A stretch of DNA of 64,000 nt. It comes from Brumimicrobium mesophilum (GTDB taxonomy: Bacteria > Bacteroidota > Bacteroidia > Flavobacteriales_D > Crocinitomicaceae). Shown piece after piece: positions 57,827 to 64,000 of the stretch. The stretch lies in contig NZ_PVSS01000018.1 of NCBI RefSeq assembly GCF_003025005.1, positions 1 through 64,000 of the forward strand, in the 5' to 3' direction. Numbering within the stretch: the stretch's first letter is position 1; the number at the start of each line of letters is the position of its first letter. The notes under the pieces were generated by a model. That model saw only the letters and a list, made by a program, of their open reading frames with translations. It had not been told where the DNA came from and did no database searches. The translations under genes and the position numbers were made by a program.

Positions 57827-58411
57827 TTATCTTTTTCTAGGAGTTTTCTTTCGTCCTTTATGCATTTGCGCCATACGCATTTGATTAGCAGAAGCAACCA
57901 TTCCTAGTTGTTTTCTCATCGTAGATAATTGCTCTTTCAACATATTCTTCTCGTCTAATTTCTTAGCTTCAGAAAGCAGCATTTTAGCTTCGTTCTTGCG
58001 ACCTGTTTGCATACAAATACCCGCCAATTGCATGTGTGCAACTCCTTGATCTTGTTTTGTCCTCAAACCCATGCTCAAAGCCTTACGAATCATTTGTTCA
58101 CATTTAGCAAAACCCAAATCTTTTTGTAAACCCATCATTCCTTTCAAATAAAGAACATATGCATGTTGACTTTTTGGCAAAAACTGAGGTGCTTTAATTC
58201 TATTTAGGGCGTTCCAAGCTTTATCTTGTTTTCCCAAACGCATTTGGTAAAGCGCAATAATCACGTTTTCATTTCTCCAAAAAGTCAACCAGATTATAGC
58301 TGTCGGAAGTAACATAGTAATTCCCCAACCCCAAGAACCTGAGTAAAATAAATAAACATTAAAAGCCAATGCCGCGAGGGCTACGATAACTCTAATAATA
58401 AATCCAATCAT
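57827..58411 (-). CDS. Small membrane protein with TPR-like domain
   Basis: A 194-residue protein with two N-terminal membrane helices (FIIRVIVALAALAFNVYLFY and WGITMLLPTAIIWLTFW), then a helical TPR-like region (residues about 50-160; LYQMRLGKQDKAWNALNRI, AHMQLAGICMQTGRKNEAKML) and a strongly basic tail (HKGRKKTPRKR). No enzyme motif. It sits 8 bp after the RidA-like gene and 2 bp before msrC. The basic tail suggests contact with nucleic acid or phospholipid, but that is speculation. Confidence 0.7.
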   Translation of the reverse strand: MIGFIIRVIVALAALAFNVYLFYSGSWGWGITMLLPTAIIWLTFWRNENVIIALYQMRLGKQDKAWNALNRIKAPQFLPKSQHAYVLYLKGMMGLQKDLGFAKCEQMIRKALSMGLRTKQDQGVAHMQLAGICMQTGRKNEAKMLLSEAKKLDEKNMLKEQLSTMRKQLGMVASANQMRMAQMHKGRKKTPRKR

Positions 58412-58419
58412 AGTTATAA

Positions 58420-58854
58420 TTATTCAATTGTTGCAATACATTTTAATTCAATAGCGATTGGAGTAGGCAAAGAAGAAATTTCAACTGTAGTTCTACAAGG
58501 CTGATTTTCTTTGAAATACTCCGCATAAATTTTGTTGTAAGTATGAAAATCTCTCTTCATATTTACTAGGAAAACTTGAACATCAATTAGTTCATTCCAG
58601 CTTGATCCAGATGCTTCTAAAATAGCACGAACATTGTCAAAAACTTGGCGACATTGAGCTTCAAAATCGAATTGAATAAAATTTCCATTTTTATCCAATT
58701 CCAAACCTGGAACATGAGAATCTGTAGCATCAGAACCAGCTGTTCTTGGTCCTACTCCAGATAAAAAAAGTAAGTTTCCTGCCCTTCTAGCATGCGGGTA
58801 TAACCCCACTGGTTTTGGTGCTTTATCGGTACTAAATTTCTCTTGATTTGACAT
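58420..58854 (-). CDS. RidA (YjgF/YER057c/UK114) family deaminase
   Basis: A 144-residue protein from the ATG at 58854; an upstream in-frame ATG adds seven residues. The family core has GNLLFLSGVGPRTAGSD and the catalytic Arg in the C-terminal PCRTTVEISSLPTPIAIELK. The family hydrolyses reactive enamines or imines. The extended N-terminus and the central NGNFIQFDFEAQCRQVFDN resemble 2-aminomuconate deaminases of tryptophan degradation, so it may be that enzyme; no other genes of that pathway are nearby. First gene of a compact four-gene minus-strand unit. Confidence 0.87.
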   Translation of the reverse strand: MSNQEKFSTDKAPKPVGLYPHARRAGNLLFLSGVGPRTAGSDATDSHVPGLELDKNGNFIQFDFEAQCRQVFDNVRAILEASGSSWNELIDVQVFLVNMKRDFHTYNKIYAEYFKENQPCRTTVEISSLPTPIAIELKCIATIE

Positions 58855-58981
58855 ATCCAATTTCTTTAAGAGCACAAATATACGGAATTGTAGTGGGTTG
58901 AATGAAAAATCTTAAAAAGTTAAAAAAATATCCTGTTATTTATATTTGAAAAATGAGAAAACGCAATGAAAATTTTTAAAA

Positions 58982-59554
58982 TTAATGCTGCAAAATAAAC
59001 TTCTCAACCACTTCAGAGAAATGTTTATGCTCTATTTCCAAAACTTTTTTCTGAATTATATTGGCATCATCTTTTGGTGTAAGTGAAACTTTATATTGCG
59101 CCAAAATTTCTCCTTCATCAAATGCATCGTTTACTAAATGTATTGTAATTCCAGATTCTGTTTCTTTATTTTCGAAAACAGCATTATGAACATTCATTCC
59201 ATACATTCCTTTTCCTCCATACTTAGGTAATAAAGCCGGATGAATATTAATAATATGTTGTGGAAAAGCTTTAATTAATTCAGAAGGTATTTTCCTTAAG
59301 TATCCTGCCAAAACGATATAATCTATGCGTTCTTCTTGCATTAATTCAGTAAGAAAAGAGCCATCATTTGCACCATCATTATTGATTACAACTTGATCAA
59401 TATATTCATCAGTAAGCTCAAGAACTCCAGCATTCTCATTATTGGTTAATAGTAAAACCGCGTCAATTTCCGATGATTTATCGAAATGTTGAATAAGTTT
59501 TATAGCGTTACTACCTCCTCCTGAAGCAAAAATTGCGATGCGTTTATTTTCCAT
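58982..59554 (-). CDS. purN: Phosphoribosylglycinamide formyltransferase
   Basis: A 190-residue enzyme of step 3 of purine synthesis, transferring formyl from 10-formyl-THF to GAR. Signatures are IFASGGGSNAIKLI, the folate and catalytic stretch INIHPALLPKYGGKGMYG with Asn and His, and the catalytic Asp in NDAFDEGEILAQY. Normal length. It lies 127 bp upstream of the RidA-like gene on the same strand, possibly a separate unit. Confidence 0.95.
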   Translation of the reverse strand: MENKRIAIFASGGGSNAIKLIQHFDKSSEIDAVLLLTNNENAGVLELTDEYIDQVVINNDGANDGSFLTELMQEERIDYIVLAGYLRKIPSELIKAFPQHIINIHPALLPKYGGKGMYGMNVHNAVFENKETESGITIHLVNDAFDEGEILAQYKVSLTPKDDANIIQKKVLEIEHKHFSEVVEKFILQH

Positions 59555-59689
59555 GGCGTGAAAATACGGTTATTTCAAAAAAGAGAAGGAGAAAATTTGA
59601 GAAAAGCATCACACGCTATCTCCTAGCTAACTTTAAAGAAAAACAATCCTGAGGACGTAAGGAAAATTGAAATATTCTTCAAGACCTTA

Positions 59690-59720
59690 TTTGTAATTAG
59701 TCTAAATAAAAATAACTTTG
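59690..59720 (+). promoter_or_regulatory. Bacteroidota-type promoter of the LamG T9SS cargo gene
   Basis: TTTG (59690-59693), an exact 19-base spacer, and TAACTTTG (59713-59720) match the -33/-7 consensus. The ATG follows 28 bases after the -7 element, giving a short leader. Confidence 0.72.
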
Positions 59721-59748
59721 CGAAAATCATTATATTTACAATTTATTC

Positions 59749-61128
59749 ATGAAAAAATTAAACATCTTACTTATGTGCTTGCTCACTGTGACAGGCCTAA
59801 AAGCACAAAATCCTACTGCGTTATCTTTTGATAATGAAACGGATAAGAACTATATCATCACTGGAACTAATGCAATAGCATCAGATAATGATAGAACCAT
59901 AGAATTCTGGACGAAAATAGACAGTTATTATGCGAACCAAAGATTTATGGTTGATATGGGTGGTATGGGAACAGGAACCAGAATGTCTGTTAAGCTAAAC
60001 CCACTAGGTCATGCTGCCAGAGTAGAAATTGGAGGATGGGGATTAGATGGTGTTTCAAATATCAGAAATAATGTATGGCATCATGTTGCCGTAGTGTATA
60101 GTTCAACCGCAACCGAGAATTTCAAAATCTATGTAGATGGAATTCTAGAAGCTTCAGGGAATCCAACCCAAACTGTAAATACGACATCCAACAGACCGAT
60201 AACAATTGGAATTAGAAATGATACCAGTTTAGTCACCTCAATGGAAGGACACATCGATGAAGTTAGAATTTGGGACATTGCCTTAAGTGAGGCTGAAATC
60301 AATGCAAACATGAATCACGAATTTTGTACAATCCCACCTCATCTGATTGCTTACTACAAATTCAATGAAGGAATTCCTGAGGGAGATAACACAGGTTTGA
60401 ACCCACAAGTGATCAATTTCGCTGATAGTTCAACAATTAATGCAATGTATGGCTTTGAACAATATGGAACAAATACCAATTGGGTTACCGGTCCAATCCT
60501 TAACAATGGAATTGCCTTTGAAGGAACTGCCCCTATATCAACATGCGATTACATAACTTTAAATAATATCACTTACTATGAAGACACTTTATTCACGGAT
60601 ACATTAATTACGGCCATAGGGTGTGATTCTATCCTTAATTATGAAATTGAAATTATTGAAATAGACACAACTGTGAATGTAAACGGAAATCAATTAGCTG
60701 TAAACCAATCAAATGCAACGTATTCATGGGTCAATTGTGATGACAATACAGTCGTCGGAAATTCCGGGGCACTCAATGTTACAAGTTCAGGTTCATATAA
60801 AGTAGAAATTACCATTAATGGCTGTACAAAATCATCAAATTGCCATAACGTTGAATTTGCAAGCATCAATAAAAATTATTTAGACAATCATAATTTTAAA
60901 ATTGTTCCAAACCCTAACAATGGACAGTTTAAGGTTCAATTAACTTCACAATCTGAAATTGTAGCTTACAAAATCCTAAATATATTGGGAAAGGTGGTTT
61001 TTGAAAATGCGGTATCATCAAAAGCAACGGAAATCAACATTCAAGCCAATGGACTTACAAAAGGAACGTACTTTATATGGCTAGATGCCAAAGAAGGCTA
61101 TGCAGTTAAGAAGATAATTGTACAATAA
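59749..61128 (+). CDS. T9SS cargo protein with LamG-like lectin domain
   Basis: A 459-residue secreted protein. Signal peptide LLMCLLTVTGLKAQ, then a LamG/concanavalin-like domain (about residues 25-200; ALSFDNETDKNYI, IEFWTKIDSYYA, WHHVAVVYSSTA, MEGHIDEVRIWDIALSEAEI). A linker follows with two fibronectin- or Ig-like stretches (SICDYITLNN-type, YEDTLFTDTLITAIGCDSILNY, YSWVNCDDNTVVGNSG). The tail is a T9SS type A domain (FKIVPNPNNGQFKVQL, LTKGTYFIWLDA, ending KKIIVQ). The LamG domain probably binds carbohydrate, as in many flavobacterial surface proteins. It has its own promoter and an end hairpin at 61141. Confidence 0.87.
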   Translation: MKKLNILLMCLLTVTGLKAQNPTALSFDNETDKNYIITGTNAIASDNDRTIEFWTKIDSYYANQRFMVDMGGMGTGTRMSVKLNPLGHAARVEIGGWGLDGVSNIRNNVWHHVAVVYSSTATENFKIYVDGILEASGNPTQTVNTTSNRPITIGIRNDTSLVTSMEGHIDEVRIWDIALSEAEINANMNHEFCTIPPHLIAYYKFNEGIPEGDNTGLNPQVINFADSSTINAMYGFEQYGTNTNWVTGPILNNGIAFEGTAPISTCDYITLNNITYYEDTLFTDTLITAIGCDSILNYEIEIIEIDTTVNVNGNQLAVNQSNATYSWVNCDDNTVVGNSGALNVTSSGSYKVEITINGCTKSSNCHNVEFASINKNYLDNHNFKIVPNPNNGQFKVQLTSQSEIVAYKILNILGKVVFENAVSSKATEINIQANGLTKGTYFIWLDAKEGYAVKKIIVQ

Positions 61129-61140
61129 AAAAATTGAAAC

Positions 61141-61175
61141 TTATGAGTACTAGGAGATTTTTCTAGTGCTCATAA
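61141..61175. terminator. Bidirectional hairpin between convergent genes
   Basis: A 13-bp stem TTATGAGTACTAG (61141-61153) with CTAGTGCTCATAA (61163-61175), one G-T pair, nine-base loop. It lies in the 58-bp gap between the LamG cargo (plus) and the thioesterase (minus). The T-tract is weak on both sides. Confidence 0.6.
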
Positions 61176-61186
61176 TGTTAATTCAA

Positions 61187-61576
61187 TTATACTACAGCCA
61201 CTGGATTCTTCTCATCATCAACCGCAACCATAGTAAAAGTACCATGAACAGCTTTTTCTCTTTTTTCGGAATACATTTCTTCAACGAAGATATCTACAGA
61301 AACTACGATGCTGGATTTACCCACTTTTTCAACATTTGCTACTAGTTCAACCAATGTTCCACTAGGAATAGGCTTTGTAAAATCTACACGATCTGAACTT
61401 ACAGTAACTACTCTTTGACGACTAAAACGAGTGGCACAGATAAATGCAACTTCATCCATTAATTGTAATGCTGTACCTCCAAACAATGTGTCATAATGAT
61501 TAGTTGTATTAGGAAAAACAGCTTTAAAAATTCTTGTTTCAGCAGCAGCTATTCGGTCTTCTATAGTTTTATTCAT
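61187..61576 (-). CDS. Acyl-CoA thioesterase, hotdog fold
   Basis: A 129-residue protein from the ATG at 61576 (an upstream in-frame ATG at 61621 adds 15 residues inside the MATE gene). The hotdog core has VFPNTTNHYDTLFGGTALQL, MDEVAFICATRFSRQ and VDFTKPIPSGTLVEL, as in YciA/BFIT-type acyl-CoA thioesterases that hydrolyse fatty acyl-CoA. The Asn in NTTNHYDTLFGG and the Asp of MDEVA are the expected active-site residues. It overlaps the upstream MATE gene by 8 bases. Confidence 0.88.
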   Translation of the reverse strand: MNKTIEDRIAAAETRIFKAVFPNTTNHYDTLFGGTALQLMDEVAFICATRFSRQRVVTVSSDRVDFTKPIPSGTLVELVANVEKVGKSSIVVSVDIFVEEMYSEKREKAVHGTFTMVAVDDEKNPVAVV

Positions 61577-62975
61577 TTCTATATATTTCTGAGGTTTTAA
61601 ACTTATCCAGTTCTTGATCAATTATTATTTCGGGATCAATCTTAGTTGGGTATTTATTGCGACTCATTTTATAGTAAACAAAACTTACAGCCGCTGCTCC
61701 AAAATCAGCAATTGGGAAAGCCATCCATATTCCATTTAATCCAAAGTACAATGGTAGTAAAAGAACTAGTGGAATCAAGAAAATACCTTGTTTTGTTAAG
61801 GCCAAAAACAATGCAGGACCTGCCTTTCCAATAGCTTGAAAATAAGCGCTTATTATAAGACTTACTGCTAAAAGTGGAGTTGCTAAAAAGACTGTTCTTA
61901 TTACTGGGGTTGTTTCCCTAATTAATTCTAAATCTGAGGTAAAAAGTTCGGAGATAGATGATGCAAAGATCATGAGGAGTATAAAAAGTAAAACAGAAAT
62001 ACCGGACGCCCATCCAATTGAAATTTTTAGTATTTGTTGTACGCGCTCCTTTAATCTTGCTCCAAAATTGTACCCAACAATTGGAACAAAACCTTGGGTG
62101 ATTCCTAACACTGGGAAGTTGGCGAACATTAAAACGCGATTAATAATACCATATACAGATAAACCCTGTTCTCCACCATAGAAGAAAAGTGAATTATTTA
62201 GAACCACTGCCAACACACTAATTACTCCTTGCCTAGCTAATGTAACAGAGCCTAAAGATGCGATTTCTTTAATTATTGGAAATGATGGTTTACAATTATC
62301 AAACGAGATTTTCAATACAGACTTTCCGTAAACAAAATGACGTAAGGTAAATGCAGCACTTCCAATGTAGGATATAGTTGTAGCCCATGCAGCACCTTTA
62401 ATCCCCATATCTAAAGCTATAATGAATATAGGATCCAAAATTAAATTAATAATGGCAGGAACGATCATAGCATACATTGCTACTCTGGGATGGCCTTCAG
62501 CCCGAATGACGTTAATGCTCATCATTGCCCAAGCTAAAAATGGGACACCCAATAATACGATACCAAAATATTCTATTGCCGGAGCTTCTACATCTCCCAT
62601 TCCTCCAAAAGCATGAATAATTTCATCAATAAAAAGAGAACCTAAAACAACAAAGAAAATCGCCAGAACCAAGGTCATTAAAACCTGATTTCCAAAAGTT
62701 TTAAAAGCTTTTTTAAGTTTATTATTACCTAGAGCTCTTGATAAAACAGAAGACCCTCCTACTCCAATGGCCATTCCAATACTAGAAATCAAGAATGTAA
62801 TGGGCAGAACCACAGTAATTGCTCCAATTCCTTCCGGACCTACAAACTGCCCGACATAGATGGTGTCAATAATGGCATATATAGACATTGTAAGAATTCC
62901 AACTGATGCTGGAATAGCTTGCTCTGCTAATAATTTCCCTAAGGGAGCTGTACCAAATTTTTCTGTAGACTTCAT
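61569..62975 (-). CDS. MATE family efflux transporter
   Basis: A 468-residue, 12-helix membrane protein that exports drugs or metabolites against Na+ or H+. Both MATE halves are visible: N-half (VGILTMSIYAIIDTIYVGQFVG-type first helices, GVGGSSVLSRALG) and C-half (ITQGFVPIVGYNFGARLKERV, SAYFQAIGKAGPALFLALTKQ). Substrate cannot be named. Its end overlaps the thioesterase start, implying translational coupling. Confidence 0.93.
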   Translation of the reverse strand: MKSTEKFGTAPLGKLLAEQAIPASVGILTMSIYAIIDTIYVGQFVGPEGIGAITVVLPITFLISSIGMAIGVGGSSVLSRALGNNKLKKAFKTFGNQVLMTLVLAIFFVVLGSLFIDEIIHAFGGMGDVEAPAIEYFGIVLLGVPFLAWAMMSINVIRAEGHPRVAMYAMIVPAIINLILDPIFIIALDMGIKGAAWATTISYIGSAAFTLRHFVYGKSVLKISFDNCKPSFPIIKEIASLGSVTLARQGVISVLAVVLNNSLFFYGGEQGLSVYGIINRVLMFANFPVLGITQGFVPIVGYNFGARLKERVQQILKISIGWASGISVLLFILLMIFASSISELFTSDLELIRETTPVIRTVFLATPLLAVSLIISAYFQAIGKAGPALFLALTKQGIFLIPLVLLLPLYFGLNGIWMAFPIADFGAAAVSFVYYKMSRNKYPTKIDPEIIIDQELDKFKTSEIYRNE

Positions 62976-63240
62976 TCTAGAATGCTAACACATAGATTTT
63001 AAAAATGTTGTCGAAGTTAATTTAAATTTCTCGAGACGAACGATGTTTATTTCTTATAACTTTGTTAAACTATTCAAAATTACCTATTAGGTCTTGAATA
63101 GATTCGAAAATCATTACATGTTACCTTCTAAAAAAACTTAGCTCTTTTTTTTATTTATACTATAGTTCAACCCTTCGAACTCACAACCAATTAAACACAA
63201 GCTTTTCACAAAGTTTAAATCCCTAAAAAAGTATAGAAAT

Positions 63241-63399
63241 ATGGATTTAAATAGCTACATATCGCTACTTCAACCAAGCGAAATAGAGAAAGCTTTGGGT
63301 TTAGATTCTTTTATTCTAATTAATTGTTTTGTAAAATTAAAGATTAAACCTAGGGAAAACCCTTGGTTTATATCAGAACAGCAGCTCTATATTTGTTGA
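63241..63399 (+). CDS. Possible small ORF of 52 codons
   Basis: ATG at 63241 to TGA at 63397-63399, encoding a hydrophilic, slightly amphipathic peptide (DLNSYISLLQPSEIEKALG at the start, ending in QQLYIC). The start loosely resembles N-terminal parts of some transposase-associated proteins, but no further homology follows. It could be a gene remnant, a small protein or chance. No ribosome binding or promoter signal seen. Confidence 0.2.
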   Translation: MDLNSYISLLQPSEIEKALGLDSFILINCFVKLKIKPRENPWFISEQQLYIC

Positions 63400-63453
63400 A
63401 GCGATTTAACTAATCAAACCTAACAAATAATCAACCTTCTAAAACACTAAGAA

Positions 63454-63478
63454 CCCTTGCTGACAAAATCGGCAAGGG
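63454..63478 (-). terminator. Hairpin downstream of the truncated histidine kinase
   Basis: A 10-bp stem CCCTTGCTGA (63454-63463) with TCGGCAAGGG (63469-63478), one G-T pair and loop CAAAA. It lies about 130 bases after the kinase stop on the minus strand. Only a weak T-rich tail follows, so terminator function is probable rather than certain. Confidence 0.5.
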
Positions 63479-63608
63479 ATTCTAACTTTAATAAAAAATA
63501 GTTAACAAAATCTCATCAAAAAAAGTGAAAAAGGATTCATTAGACAACTAAATCCTTTTGTCATCGTTAACATAAAACATAACAATACCTATTCACTTAA
63601 AAAAAGGA

Positions 63609-64000
63609 CTAAAGTTTATTTTCTCCACCTACATCATCAATTAATGTAAAGTGAAAGTAAGTTCCAGAATCTATTATTTCACGTTCATAGGTTCCATCTA
63701 ACTGATCGGTAAAGACTTCAATCAATTGAGTTCCGAATGTTTGCTTATCATTCTCTTTCCAAGTACCATCGTCAAAATATGACAGGCTAAAACTAGTGCC
63801 TTCTAGAGGAGTCAATGTTAATTCAATTCGGCCAATACTCTCGAAGGCATGTTTAATCGAATTACTCACTAACTCATTAATAATTAAGCCTAAAGGAACC
63901 ATGTTCTTTGCACTTACACATTTTAAGCTCGAATTTACAGTAAAGGAAATATCTTTATTGACGGCATTAGACTTTACAAGATTATTTATTAATGTACTCA
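63609..64000 (-). CDS. Histidine kinase C-terminal part (N-terminus beyond the right edge)
   Basis: The frame is open from the right edge down to the TAG at 63609, about 130 residues. It contains the end of a dimerisation region and an ATPase domain: N box VPLGLIINELVSNSIKHAF, a short degenerate G1 region (SYFDDGTWKEND, where DNGxG would be expected) and FGTQLIEVFTDQLDG. It resembles the HisKA_2-type kinase at 53450 and probably begins with a TPR sensor outside the window. A gene start at the internal Met is unlikely because the upstream codons continue the ATPase domain. Confidence 0.8.
   Translation of the reverse strand, partial: STLINNLVKSNAVNKDISFTVNSSLKCVSAKNMVPLGLIINELVSNSIKHAFESIGRIELTLTPLEGTSFSLSYFDDGTWKENDKQTFGTQLIEVFTDQLDGTYEREIIDSGTYFHFTLIDDVGGENKL

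Larger units (their letters stand above)
62976..63608. other. AT-rich intergenic region with hairpin and short ORF
   Basis: About 630 bp between the MATE gene and the truncated histidine kinase, both minus. It contains a 52-codon plus-strand frame (63241-63399) and a hairpin (63454-63478), listed separately. No promoter was clear. Confidence 0.4.

Noticed and set aside
63241-63399. Insertion-sequence remnant
   Set aside because: Only a loose resemblance at the N-terminus; no inverted repeats or target duplication seen. Kept only as a low-confidence small ORF.

Overview
The window is AT-rich DNA from the chromosome of a member of the Bacteroidota, most likely the Flavobacteriia. The main reasons are the gliding/type IX secretion (T9SS) translocon protein SprA behind ruvA and a malic enzyme, at least four proteins with T9SS type A sorting tails, Omp28-like proteins, TPR-AraC regulators, a short-chain-dehydrogenase type threonine dehydrogenase, promoters of the TTG-N19-TAnnTTTG kind, and no obvious Shine-Dalgarno sequences. 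A marine or aquatic Crocinitomicaceae-like organism would fit, but the genus cannot be fixed from the sequence alone. No insertion sequence, prophage, CRISPR array or rRNA operon was seen.

Layout. 1-8539 (minus) is a giant secreted adhesin-like protein cut by the left edge. It has a signal peptide, about 1,100 residues of DUF11-like modules, then a hierarchical array of Ig/PKD-like modules. 9.1-12.9 kb holds two paralogous, divergent, membrane-anchored TPR-AraC regulators. 12.9-17.6 kb (minus) has an M28 peptidase coupled to an acidic conserved protein, then the tyrosine-catabolic pair hmgA-hppD. 18.0-26.9 kb (plus) is mostly housekeeping: threonine dehydrogenase, cysS, an initiator tRNA, rhlE, a DUF3108 protein, DUF4286-rsmA and mgtE, with yjbQ on the minus strand. 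26.9-32.0 kb (minus) has a MORN-repeat protein, a LysE-type exporter, lepA and a GNAT acetyltransferase. 32.1-42.5 kb (minus) is the maeB-ruvA-sprA operon, with cobB divergent from it.

43.3-51.1 kb is an envelope region. It contains two T9SS cargo proteins with near-duplicate tails, a T9SS-sorted Omp28-like thioredoxin-fold protein, and a second unit of TlpA thioredoxin, a DUF6029-like outer-membrane protein and an Omp28-like lipoprotein. Three of these carry a CxxC motif, which suggests an extracytoplasmic thiol/disulfide or cargo-maturation system connected to the T9SS. This is the best candidate for an undescribed system in the window. 51.4-55.4 kb has a sigma-54-type response regulator without a DNA-binding domain, a GCAGAG-rich repeat stretch, pth and a TPR histidine kinase. 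55.7-63.0 kb has an Ig-like lipoprotein overlapping a free-methionine sulfoxide reductase, a small TPR membrane protein, a RidA-like protein, purN, a LamG T9SS cargo, and a thioesterase overlapping a MATE transporter. The right edge cuts a histidine kinase.

Many transcription units end in clear hairpin terminators; these were used to set operon limits. The T9SS links the window together: SprA forms the outer-membrane channel, and the sorting-tail proteins (and probably the giant adhesin) are its cargo.
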